A stretch of DNA of 14,258 nt from Comamonadaceae bacterium (GTDB lineage Bacteria; Pseudomonadota; Gammaproteobacteria; Burkholderiales; Burkholderiaceae_C): NCBI GenBank assembly GCA_947374705.1, contig CANCDA010000049.1, positions 1 to 14,258 of the forward strand, written 5' to 3'. The notes under the pieces were generated by a model. That model made no database searches. It saw only the letters and a list, made by a program, of their open reading frames with translations, and had not been told where the DNA came from. Both the position numbers and the translations under genes were made by a program. Positions 1-7,672 of this stretch are shown here, in pieces; the stretch's first letter is position 1, and each line of letters begins with the position of its first letter.

Positions 1-710
1 GCGCCCATACCTGCGGCCACCAAGACCGGCCACCAGGTCAACATCCAGGCCGAAAAGCCCAGGAGACCGCGCGTGATGATCGGCAGCTCGGTGTTAAAAC
101 CGGCAAACACTTTGGCAAACACAGGGATGACAAAGATGTTGATGATGACGATGGCAATGGCCATGGCACACACCACAAACGTGGGGTAGCGCAGGGCTTG
201 TTTGATGCGCGCGCGCACGTCCCGCTCAAACTCCAGGTGCTCGGCCAGGCGCAAAAATACCTCGGTCAGGCGGCCGGTCATCTCGCCCACGCGGATCATG
301 GCTTGGTAAAAGCCGCTGAAGACTTTGGGGTGGCGGGCCATGGAGGTGGCCAGGTCGCGGCCCTGGTCTAGGCCAGCGCGCACGTCCATCAGCACGTTCA
401 CCATGGCGGGCTTGTCCAGCGAGGCTTGCAGGCCCGAGAAGGCCCGCAAAATGGGCACACCGGCTTTGTTGAGCGTGTACATCTGGCGCGAGAACACCAG
501 CACGTCTTCGGTGGTGATGGATTTTTGGGAGAGTTGCTGCCACCAATCGGGGCTGGTGTTGATGCGGGTTTCGGGCACGGGGGCGATCTGCACGGGTGAG
601 ACGCCCATGGCCAGCAGGTGGTCGGCCACGCTGCCTTCGCTCAGGGCGTCAAACTGGCCCTGAACTGCTTCGCCCCGGGCATTGCGCCCGTGCCATGTGT
701 AGGCTGCCAT
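1..710 (-). CDS. mshG: MshG/GspF-like inner-membrane platform protein of a type IV pilus or type II secretion machine (3' part missing)
   Basis: This is the polytopic inner-membrane protein on which the assembly ATPase acts to add or remove pilin subunits. The frame is open from an ATG at 710 to the window edge, giving 236 residues of a family usually near 400. An AAGGA at 721-725 lies about 10 bases before the start. Residues 69-190 look like the first T2SSF domain: FSRQMYTLNKAGVP at 73-86, GEMTGRL at 142-148 and RYPTFV at 174-179. A hydrophobic helix follows at about 178-197 and a second begins near 215. It starts 43 bases after the ATPase gene in the same direction, so the two are probably co-transcribed. 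By memory the sequence is nearer MshG than secretion-type GspF. PilC or GspF remain alternatives, and the missing downstream genes would decide. Confidence 0.87.
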   Translation of the reverse strand, partial: MAAYTWHGRNARGEAVQGQFDALSEGSVADHLLAMGVSPVQIAPVPETRINTSPDWWQQLSQKSITTEDVLVFSRQMYTLNKAGVPILRAFSGLQASLDKPAMVNVLMDVRAGLDQGRDLATSMARHPKVFSGFYQAMIRVGEMTGRLTEVFLRLAEHLEFERDVRARIKQALRYPTFVVCAMAIAIVIINIFVIPVFAKVFAGFNTELPIITRGLLGFSAWMLTWWPVLVAAGMG

Positions 711-753
711 TGTGGAGGTGTCCTTGGGTTGTGTGCGGCGACGGGGTCGCCAT

Positions 754-2502
754 TCAATCGTCGGTGTCGTAGCCGACGCGCATGGCCTCGGCCACGGTGG
801 TTTTGCCCTGGCGCACCAAATACAGCGCATGGTAAGACAGGGTTTGCCCGTTCATGCGCTCACGCGCGGCCTGTAAAAACGCAGCCGGGTCAGAGCGACT
901 GGCGGCTTGGGTGAGTGTGGTGTCCATCTCCAGCATCTCGTACACACCCTGGCGGCCCAGGTAGCCGGTGCCGTTGCAAGCCGTGCAGCCCAGGCCACGC
1001 CGGGGCACCAGTGGCTCACCCGTGCCAACCATGCTGGACAACCACGCAGTTTCTTGCGGAGTGGGCGCATGGGGCTCAGTGCAACTGTCGCAAATCAAGC
1101 GCACCAGCCGCTGGGCCAGCACCGCTTGCAGCGAGGTGGCCACCATGTAGGGCGGCACGCCCATGTCAAGCAGGCGAAACGGGGTGCTGATGGCGTCACG
1201 CGTGTGAAGGGTGGACAAGACCAAGTGGCCGGTGATGGCGGCGCGCAGGCCGATTTCTGCGGTTTCAGGGTCACGCATCTCACCGACCAAAATCACGTCC
1301 GGGTCTTGCCGCAGGGCAGAGCGCAACACTTTGGCAAAGGTGAGTTCGATTTTTTCGTTGACCTGCACCTGGGTGATGCTGGGCAGGCGGTATTCGACCG
1401 GGTCTTCGACGGTGATGATTTTGAGCGCTGTGGCGTTGATCTCGTTGAGCGCTGCGTACAGGGTGGTGGTTTTACCGGAGCCGGTGGGGCCGGTGACCAA
1501 GATCAGGCCCGAGCTGCGCCCGAGCAATTCGCGAAAGCGCTTGAGCATGACTTCGGGCATGCCAATGCGGTCCAACTGGCGCAGACCACCGTCTAGGCTG
1601 AGCAGCCGCATCACCACCGATTCGCCATAGGTGCTGGGCAGGGTGGACAGGCGCACGTCAATGGTCTGGTCGCGCAGGCGCACGCTGAAGCGCCCATCTT
1701 GCGGCAAGCGCTTTTCTGAAATGTCCAGATTGGCCATGAGCTTGATGCGCTGGGCCAGGGCAGCACCGATGCGTTTGTCGGCCTGGGTCTGGGTTTGCAG
1801 GATGCCGTCCACCCGCACGCGGATCTGCAAGCCCGACTCTTGAGGCTCGATGTGAATGTCTGAGGCATTGACCTGCGCGGCATCTTCAAACAAAGATTGC
1901 AGCAAGCGCACCACGGGCGCGCCTTCGGCACCGACCGAGGCGCTCAGCTCGCCAAAGTCCACCGCATCGCCCACTTCTTTTTCAAGCGCACGGGCCAGGC
2001 CGCTGATTTCTTCAGTGCGGCGGTACAGGCGGTCTAGCGCCAAAGTGAGTTGCGCCTCTGGCGCGCAGGCAATGCTGAGCTTGCGCTTGAGCAGGCGGGT
2101 TAACTCGTCATAGGCAAACAAGTCCAGGGGATCCGACATGGCAACCAGCAGGCTGTCGCCTTTGTCTTCCAGCGCAATGGCGCGAAAGCGGCGGGCCGAC
2201 GACTCGGGCAGGCGCTTGACGATGTCGGCCTGAAAGGGGTAAATCTTGAGGTTAACGAAGGGGATGCGCAGCTGACGCGCCAGACCGTTGGCGAGCAACT
2301 CTTCGGTGATGATGCCGGTCTCGATCAGCAGACGTCCGAGCTTTTTGCCGGTTTTGGCCTGGATGGCCAAGGCCTGCAGCAATTGTTCTTGTGAGATCAG
2401 GCGTTGCTGCACCAGCACATCGCCCAGGCGAAGTTTTTCCACGTTGCCGGGCTTGGCGCGCGCAGTGTCTTGTGCGGCAGAAGCTGCAACAGCCATGTTC
2501 AT
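754..2502 (-). CDS. mshE: MshE-like (GspE/PilB family) assembly ATPase with tandem MshEN cyclic di-GMP-binding motifs
   Basis: This is the cytoplasmic hexameric ATPase that powers pilus or pseudopilus assembly; 582 residues is normal for MshE/PilB. Residues 25-48 and 54-77 form two 24-residue MshEN motifs separated by five residues, each with LG near the start and a Gln at the end. In other proteins this module binds cyclic di-GMP. The motor domain has Walker A GPTGSGKT at 338-345, an Asp box ending VEDPVE at 365-370, Walker B ILVGEMRD at 404-411, a His box around STLHT at 430-434, and two zinc-type CxxC pairs (C471/C474 and C506/C509). The ATG at 2502 has AAGGA six bases upstream. It is the first gene of its unit, and the MshG-like gene follows. 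One motif-I position that is usually Gly is Arg34. GspE or PilB are alternative names; the ATPase call itself is firm. Confidence 0.92.
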   Translation of the reverse strand: MNMAVAASAAQDTARAKPGNVEKLRLGDVLVQQRLISQEQLLQALAIQAKTGKKLGRLLIETGIITEELLANGLARQLRIPFVNLKIYPFQADIVKRLPESSARRFRAIALEDKGDSLLVAMSDPLDLFAYDELTRLLKRKLSIACAPEAQLTLALDRLYRRTEEISGLARALEKEVGDAVDFGELSASVGAEGAPVVRLLQSLFEDAAQVNASDIHIEPQESGLQIRVRVDGILQTQTQADKRIGAALAQRIKLMANLDISEKRLPQDGRFSVRLRDQTIDVRLSTLPSTYGESVVMRLLSLDGGLRQLDRIGMPEVMLKRFRELLGRSSGLILVTGPTGSGKTTTLYAALNEINATALKIITVEDPVEYRLPSITQVQVNEKIELTFAKVLRSALRQDPDVILVGEMRDPETAEIGLRAAITGHLVLSTLHTRDAISTPFRLLDMGVPPYMVATSLQAVLAQRLVRLICDSCTEPHAPTPQETAWLSSMVGTGEPLVPRRGLGCTACNGTGYLGRQGVYEMLEMDTTLTQAASRSDPAAFLQAARERMNGQTLSYHALYLVRQGKTTVAEAMRVGYDTDD

Positions 2503-2536
2503 GATCGATCCTTGATGTTTTGAGGCAAGATCAAAA

Positions 2537-2564
2537 ATGGTAGCACGCTGCGCCTTGATTTAAA
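2537..2564 (-). promoter_or_regulatory. Possible sigma-70 promoter of the mshE-like operon
   Basis: On the minus strand, TTTAAA (2564-2559) and TACCAT (2542-2537) are separated by 16 bases, each matching consensus at 4 of 6 positions. They lie in the 88-base gap before the ATPase gene, about 34 bases upstream of its start. I see no obvious terminator in this gap for the preceding gene. This is a pattern match only. Confidence 0.35.
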
Positions 2565-2590
2565 GACGCAACGCGAGTGCAGGGCTTAAA

Positions 2591-3232
2591 TTAATGCAAG
2601 TGCCGTGGCTTGCGGCCACCACCACCGTGGCCCGCACCGCCATGCCCGCCGCCGGATCCCCGGGGCGGCTTGCCGATTTCCAGCGAACTCACCAGTGCAT
2701 CAAAGCGTTGGCTGAACATGCGGTCCACCTCGGCCACGACACCACCCAGCTCGGAGGCATCGAAGTGACGCTCCATGATGTTGATGATGTCCTGAACCAA
2801 CAGGTCACGCTGCACTTGCATGATGGCCGCCGGGTTGGGACCGACAAACAGCATCATGAAGTCGTCACGCGATGTGGACTCTTGATCATCACTGTCTTCG
2901 TCTTCATCAAACTCGGCGTCGTAGAAAGTGACTTCGATGGTGGCACCGGTCAGTGACAGCTCGTTCAGGCTCATGCACATTTCATCGAGCGACTGGCGGA
3001 TGTCTTCATCACCCGGAACCGTCCAACAGAGTTGCAACAGGTGCTCTTGTGCGTCAAATTTAATGCCGGGCTCGTCTTCATAAGCGCTGTGCGCGCCTTT
3101 GGCCAATGAGCTGGCCCCTGCGTATGACCACAAGGGCTTGAGCGCATCTTCCAATTGTTCAAAGCTCACGTCAGCACGCAAAGGCACTTGACCGTGGATA
3201 TGGATTTCCAGTGGGGCGTTGTAACTTGCCAT
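2591..3232 (-). CDS. Conserved hypothetical protein with an acidic linker and a Gly/His-rich tail
   Basis: I cannot assign a function. By memory, similar proteins starting MASYNAPLEI occur in Comamonadaceae, possibly under a DUF name I cannot confirm. The 213 residues show no signal peptide or membrane segment, so it is probably cytoplasmic. Residues 1-104 look like a compact alpha/beta domain. Residues 105-118 are strongly acidic. Residues 122-190 look helical, with DDFMMLFVGP at 123-132 followed by AAIMQVQRDLLVQDIINIME. The tail from 191 is rich in Gly and His, with repeated HGG, and ends HLH, which could bind metal. The ATG at 3232 has only a weak purine-rich ribosome site (AAGAAAGAGAAA). 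It begins 28 bases after tRNA-Leu(UAA), which leaves little room for a promoter of its own, so it may be read through from the tRNA cluster. Confidence 0.75.
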   Translation of the reverse strand: MASYNAPLEIHIHGQVPLRADVSFEQLEDALKPLWSYAGASSLAKGAHSAYEDEPGIKFDAQEHLLQLCWTVPGDEDIRQSLDEMCMSLNELSLTGATIEVTFYDAEFDEDEDSDDQESTSRDDFMMLFVGPNPAAIMQVQRDLLVQDIINIMERHFDASELGGVVAEVDRMFSQRFDALVSSLEIGKPPRGSGGGHGGAGHGGGGRKPRHLH

Positions 3233-3251
3233 GTTGATTTCTCTTTCTTGC

Positions 3252-3369
3252 TGCCAGAAATGGTGCCTCGAACCGGAATCGAACCGGTACGCCCCTTATG
3301 CAGGAAAGCGGCGGATTTTAAATCCGCTGTGTCTACCAATTTCACCATCGAGGCTTAGCCTTTCTGGCA
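3252..3369. repeat. 9-bp inverted repeat bracketing tRNA-Leu(UAA)
   Basis: On the plus strand TGCCAGAAA (3252-3260) and TTTCTGGCA (3361-3369) are perfect reverse complements. One arm directly follows the encoded CCA and the other lies six bases before the mature 5' end. In the precursor RNA they could form a helix stacked beyond the acceptor stem, a possible processing or stability element. Confidence 0.6.
3261..3354 (-). tRNA. tRNA-Leu, anticodon UAA
   Basis: The acceptor stem GCCTCGA pairs with TCGAGGC, and discriminator A and CCA are encoded. The D-arm is the class II leucine form (GTG...CAC). The anticodon stem-loop is GCGGA-TTTAAAA-TCCGC, giving anticodon TAA. The variable arm is about 22 nt, long even for leucine, and its stem relies on G-U pairs. 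The T-arm is ACCGG-TTCGATT-CCGGT. Total length is 94 nt with CCA. It is the last tRNA of the cluster in the direction of transcription and is bracketed by a 9-bp inverted repeat. Confidence 0.95.
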
Positions 3370-3385
3370 TTGTCCTACAAGATGT

Positions 3386-3461
3386 TGGAGCGGGAGAAGA
3401 GTCTCGAACTCTCGACCTCAACCTTGGCAAGGTTGCGCTCTACCAACTGAGCTACTCCCGC
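3386..3461 (-). tRNA. tRNA-Gly, anticodon GCC (copy 1)
   Basis: This is a 76-nt cloverleaf with encoded CCA. The acceptor stem GCGGGAG pairs with CTCCCGC, the anticodon stem-loop is CAACC-TTGCCAA-GGTTG, and the T-arm carries GTTCGAGAC. It is identical in all 76 bases to the second glycine gene at 3592-3667. Only nine bases separate it from the upstream tRNA-Cys, so the two must share a transcript. Confidence 0.97.
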
Positions 3462-3470
3462 TTGGAGTTT

Positions 3471-3544
3471 TGGAGGCGCGACCCGGAGTCGAACCGGGCT
3501 AAACGGATTTGCAATCCGGCGCATAACCGCTTTGCTATCGCGCC
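3471..3544 (-). tRNA. tRNA-Cys, anticodon GCA
   Basis: This is a 74-nt cloverleaf with encoded CCA. The acceptor stem GGCGCGA pairs with TCGCGCC, the anticodon region CGGATTGCAAATCCG gives GCA, and the T-arm CCCGG-TTCGACT-CCGGG is perfect. It lies between the two identical tRNA-Gly genes. Confidence 0.97.
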
Positions 3545-3556
3545 AATCTTCGAATG

Positions 3557-3582
3557 AAAAAGGGAAGCTTTGGCTTCCCTTT
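3557..3582 (-). terminator. Terminator-like hairpin inside the tRNA cluster
   Basis: AAAGGGAAGC (3559-3568) and GCTTCCCTTT (3573-3582) form a perfect 10-bp stem with a 4-base loop. Read on the minus strand the stem runs into a short T tract (CCCTTTTTC). It lies between tRNA-Gly copy 2 and tRNA-Cys, so it could be an attenuator, a weak terminator or a processing signal. The stem is only moderately GC-rich and the T tract is short. Confidence 0.5.
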
Positions 3583-3591
3583 ATCGCAATT

Positions 3592-3667
3592 TGGAGCGGG
3601 AGAAGAGTCTCGAACTCTCGACCTCAACCTTGGCAAGGTTGCGCTCTACCAACTGAGCTACTCCCGC
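3592..3667 (-). tRNA. tRNA-Gly, anticodon GCC (copy 2, promoter-proximal)
   Basis: The 76 nt are identical to tRNA-Gly copy 1, with GCC anticodon and encoded CCA. It is the first tRNA of the cluster in the direction of transcription, directly downstream of a TATAAT box. The hairpin at 3557-3582 separates it from the other three tRNAs. Confidence 0.97.
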
Positions 3668-3682
3668 ATTAACAAGTTTTCG

Positions 3683-3713
3683 ATTATAGCGTTATTTTTT
3701 TAACTTCTGATAA
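3683..3713 (-). promoter_or_regulatory. Promoter of the tRNA cluster
   Basis: A perfect -10 TATAAT lies at 3688-3683 on the minus strand, 15 bases before the first tRNA. The -35 is poor: the best candidate is TTATCA (3713-3708) with a long 19-base spacer. An A/T-rich run fills the spacer. The box is in the 75-base gap after lon. Confidence 0.6.
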
Positions 3714-3742
3714 CCAACACAAAAGCAAGCTTAAAAATTAAC

Positions 3743-6190
3743 TCAATGTTGGATCGAACCCGAAGATTCCGCCATCGACTTCACCACAGGTGTTGTCACA
3801 GCGCCTACAGCCGCCACAGGCTCTTCTTCCACCAAGGGTGTGGGCTTGCGTTCCAAAGCAATCTCCAGCACCTTGTCGATCCACTTCACGGGGATGATCT
3901 CCAGCCCCTGCTTCACGTTGTCAGGGATCTCCTGCAAGTCTTTCGCGTTTTCTTCTGGAATCAGCACGGTCTTGATGCCGCCGCGCAGTGCAGCCAACAG
4001 CTTTTCTTTCAACCCGCCAATCGCGGTGACTTCACCGCGCAAGGTGATCTCGCCCGTCATGGCCACGTCACCACGCACGGGGATGCCGGTAAGCGCCGAA
4101 ACAAAGGCGGTGGTCATGGCGGCACCGGCACTGGGGCCATCTTTGGGCGTGGCACCGTCAGGCACGTGAATGTGCAGGTCTTTCTTCTCAAAGTACGCAT
4201 CCGGAATCCCGAGCTGGCGCGCCCGGCTGCGCACCACGGTGCGTGCCGCCTCGACCGACTCCTTCATCACATCGCCCAAGGAACCCGTCGTTTTAACCAC
4301 GCCCTTGCCGGGCATCAGCGCGGCCTCAATGGTCAACAGGTCACCGCCGACTTCCGTCCACGCCAGACCCACCACTTGGCCCACCTGGTTCATGTTCTCG
4401 GCACGCCCATAGTTGAACTTGCGTACACCCAGGAAGTCATTCAGGTTGTCATCGGTCACTTTGACCAGCGCCTGCATTTGCTTGAGCTGCAAAGCCTTGA
4501 CGACTTTGCGGCAAATCTTGGACAACTCTCTCTCCAGCGAACGCACACCCGCTTCACGCGTGTAGTAGCGCACGATGTCGCGCACAGCCTCTTCAGTGAC
4601 CAAGAGTTCGGTTTCTTTCACACCGTTGTTTTTGAGTTGCTTGGGCAAGAGGTAGCGCAAAGCAATGTTGACTTTTTCTTCTTCGGTATAGCCCGAGAGG
4701 CGAATCACTTCCATGCGGTCGAGCAAGGCCGGTGGAATGTTCATCGAGTTGGAGGTCGCCACGAACATCACGTTGCTCAGGTCAAAGTCCACCTCGACAT
4801 AATGGTCACCAAACTTGTGGTTTTGCTCAGGGTCAAGCACCTCGAGCAAAGCGCTGGAGGGGTCACCCCGGAAGTCGGTGCCGAGTTTGTCGATCTCATC
4901 GAGCAAGAACAAGGGATTGCGAGCCCCCACCTTGGTCAGGCTTTGCAGCACCTTGCCGGGCATGGCGCCGATGTAGGTGCGGCGATGGCCGCGAATCTCG
5001 GCCTCGTCACGCACCCCCCCCAAGGCCATGCGCACGTACTTGCGCCCCGTGGCTTTGGCAATGGACTGCCCCAGCGAGGTCTTGCCCACGCCGGGTGGGC
5101 CGACCAAACACAGAATGGGGGCCTTGACCTTGTCCACGCGCTGCTGCACTGCGAGGTACTCCAGGATGCGATCTTTAACTTTGTCCAAGCCGTAGTGGTC
5201 TTCGTTGAGAACGGCTTCGGCATAGGCCAAGTCATGCTTGATCTTGGTCTTGGCCGCCCAGGGCAAACCGGTCAGCACGTCAATGTAGTTGCGCACCACC
5301 GTGGCCTCGGCCGACATGGGCGACATGAGCTTGAGTTTCTTGAACTCGCCTTCGGCCTTTTTCAACGCCTCTTTGGGCATCTTGGCGGCCTTGATTTTTT
5401 TCTCAATCTCTTCGATGTCTGCGCCGTCTTCGCCCTCGCCCAGTTCTTTTTGAATGGCCTTGACTTGCTCGTTCAGGTAAAAGTCGCGTTGGTTTTTCTC
5501 CATCTGGCGCTTGACGCGGCCGCGAATTTTCTTGTCCACGTTTTGAATGTCAACCTCTCGGTCGATCTGCTCAAACAGACTCTCCAGACGCTCTTTCACC
5601 CCCACCAAACTCAGCACCTCTTGCTTGTTGGCCAGTTTGAGCGGCAGGTGCGCGGCGATGGTATCCGCCAGACGACCGGGGTCGTCAATGCTGGAGATGG
5701 AGGTCAGAATTTCGGGCGGTATTTTCTTGTTGAGTTTGACGTACTGGTCAAACTGCTGCATCACCGCGCGGCGCAAAGCCTCAATGTCGTTGGACTGCTC
5801 GCGCAGCTCTGCACTCATATCGGGCGGCACCACCGGCGTCACGTTGGCGGTGAACTCGGTTTCACCTTCCACAATTTTGTTGACCAAAGCGCGCTGCTGC
5901 CCTTCGACCAGCACCTTGACGGTGCCGTCGGGCAGCTTGAGCATTTGCAAAATGGTGGAGATGCAACCGACATCAAACATGTCAGAGACTTGCGGCTCAT
6001 CTTTGGCCGCCGTTTTTTGGGCCACCAGCATGATGCGGCGCTCGGCCTGCATGGCCGACTCCAGCGCTTTGATGCTTTTAGGACGACCGACAAAAAGGGG
6101 AATCACCATGTGCGGAAAGATCACCACGTCGCGCAGGGGCAACAAGGGCAATTCAATGGCAATGGCAGGCAATGGGGTAAGACCAGACAT
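3743..6190 (-). CDS. lon: ATP-dependent protease Lon (LonA)
   Basis: Lon is a cytosolic AAA+ serine protease that degrades misfolded proteins and selected regulators. The 815 residues are of full family length. The N-terminal substrate-binding domain (about 12-205) is followed by a charged coiled-coil region (about 205-290). The AAA+ module has Walker A GPPGVGKT at 364-371 and Walker B LFLLDEID at 427-434. The protease domain has the catalytic Ser687 in KDGPSAG and Lys730 in GGLKEK, 43 residues apart as in E. coli Lon (S679/K722). The ATG at 6190 has AAAGG about eight bases upstream. A Pro/Val-rich tail after 783 is a common variable extension. It is the last of the four quality-control genes and has its own upstream region with a heat-shock-like promoter. 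A run of eight G encodes Gly391-Gly392. Confidence 0.98.
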   Translation of the reverse strand: MSGLTPLPAIAIELPLLPLRDVVIFPHMVIPLFVGRPKSIKALESAMQAERRIMLVAQKTAAKDEPQVSDMFDVGCISTILQMLKLPDGTVKVLVEGQQRALVNKIVEGETEFTANVTPVVPPDMSAELREQSNDIEALRRAVMQQFDQYVKLNKKIPPEILTSISSIDDPGRLADTIAAHLPLKLANKQEVLSLVGVKERLESLFEQIDREVDIQNVDKKIRGRVKRQMEKNQRDFYLNEQVKAIQKELGEGEDGADIEEIEKKIKAAKMPKEALKKAEGEFKKLKLMSPMSAEATVVRNYIDVLTGLPWAAKTKIKHDLAYAEAVLNEDHYGLDKVKDRILEYLAVQQRVDKVKAPILCLVGPPGVGKTSLGQSIAKATGRKYVRMALGGVRDEAEIRGHRRTYIGAMPGKVLQSLTKVGARNPLFLLDEIDKLGTDFRGDPSSALLEVLDPEQNHKFGDHYVEVDFDLSNVMFVATSNSMNIPPALLDRMEVIRLSGYTEEEKVNIALRYLLPKQLKNNGVKETELLVTEEAVRDIVRYYTREAGVRSLERELSKICRKVVKALQLKQMQALVKVTDDNLNDFLGVRKFNYGRAENMNQVGQVVGLAWTEVGGDLLTIEAALMPGKGVVKTTGSLGDVMKESVEAARTVVRSRARQLGIPDAYFEKKDLHIHVPDGATPKDGPSAGAAMTTAFVSALTGIPVRGDVAMTGEITLRGEVTAIGGLKEKLLAALRGGIKTVLIPEENAKDLQEIPDNVKQGLEIIPVKWIDKVLEIALERKPTPLVEEEPVAAVGAVTTPVVKSMAESSGSIQH

Positions 6191-6216
6191 GGGGAAACCT
6201 TTTAGTGACCAGTTGA

Positions 6217-6244
6217 ATATGGACTGTATTTCTGAAACTTCAAC
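6217..6244 (-). promoter_or_regulatory. Sigma-32-like heat-shock promoter of lon
   Basis: On the minus strand GTTGAA (6244-6239), 14 bases, then GTCCATAT (6224-6217). The sigma-32 consensus is about CTTGAA, 11-16 bases, CCCCATNT, so the match is 5 of 6 and about 5 of 7 fixed positions. It ends 26 bases before the lon start. E. coli lon is known to be a sigma-32 target. An overlapping sigma-70 reading (TTGAAG, 16 bases, CATATT) is also possible. Confidence 0.5.
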
Positions 6245-6282
6245 CCTGCGAGATCATTATTGATCGAATAAACAGGGTTGAA
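6239..6282. repeat. Nested inverted repeat in the clpX-lon gap
   Basis: TTCAACCCTG (6239-6248) and CAGGGTTGAA (6273-6282) are perfect 10-bp inverted arms 24 bases apart. Inside them GATCA (6252-6256) and TGATC (6261-6265) form a second 5-bp pair around TTAT. The arm nearer lon contains the proposed -35 box. It could be an operator or an RNA structure on readthrough from clpX. Confidence 0.6.
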
Positions 6283-6304
6283 TGCCTCGAAAACAAGGTC
6301 AAAT

Positions 6305-6314
6305 GCCTGACGAA

Positions 6315-6320
<6 letters not shown>
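6305..6320 (-). other. Small stem-loop spanning the clpX stop codon
   Basis: On the minus strand GCCTGA and TCAGGC pair around a TTCG tetraloop, and the clpX TGA stop lies inside the stem. The next bases on that strand (ATTTGACC) are not a T tract, so I do not call it an intrinsic terminator. It may protect the 3' end of the message. Confidence 0.4.
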
Positions 6321-7580
<1,260 letters not shown>

Positions 7581-7672
7581 GGAATGGACCCTCTCTGCGA
7601 AAATTAATCAAACAATAAAACAACAAACAAGTCTCTCAATCACAAAGCGTCACACCGCAGCCAAACACACAC

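Noticed and set aside
907..1596. Plus-strand open frame of 229 codons opposite the MshE-like ATPase
   Set aside because: It is antisense to the conserved motor domain and has no family features.
3166..3348. Short minus-strand open frame across tRNA-Leu(UAA)
   Set aside because: It translates the tRNA gene and overlaps the start of the hypothetical protein.
3746..6205. Plus-strand open frame of 819 codons opposite lon
   Set aside because: It mirrors lon almost exactly; lon has full-length motifs and a ribosome site. The antisense frame has His/Gln/Leu-rich low-quality composition and arises from codon bias.
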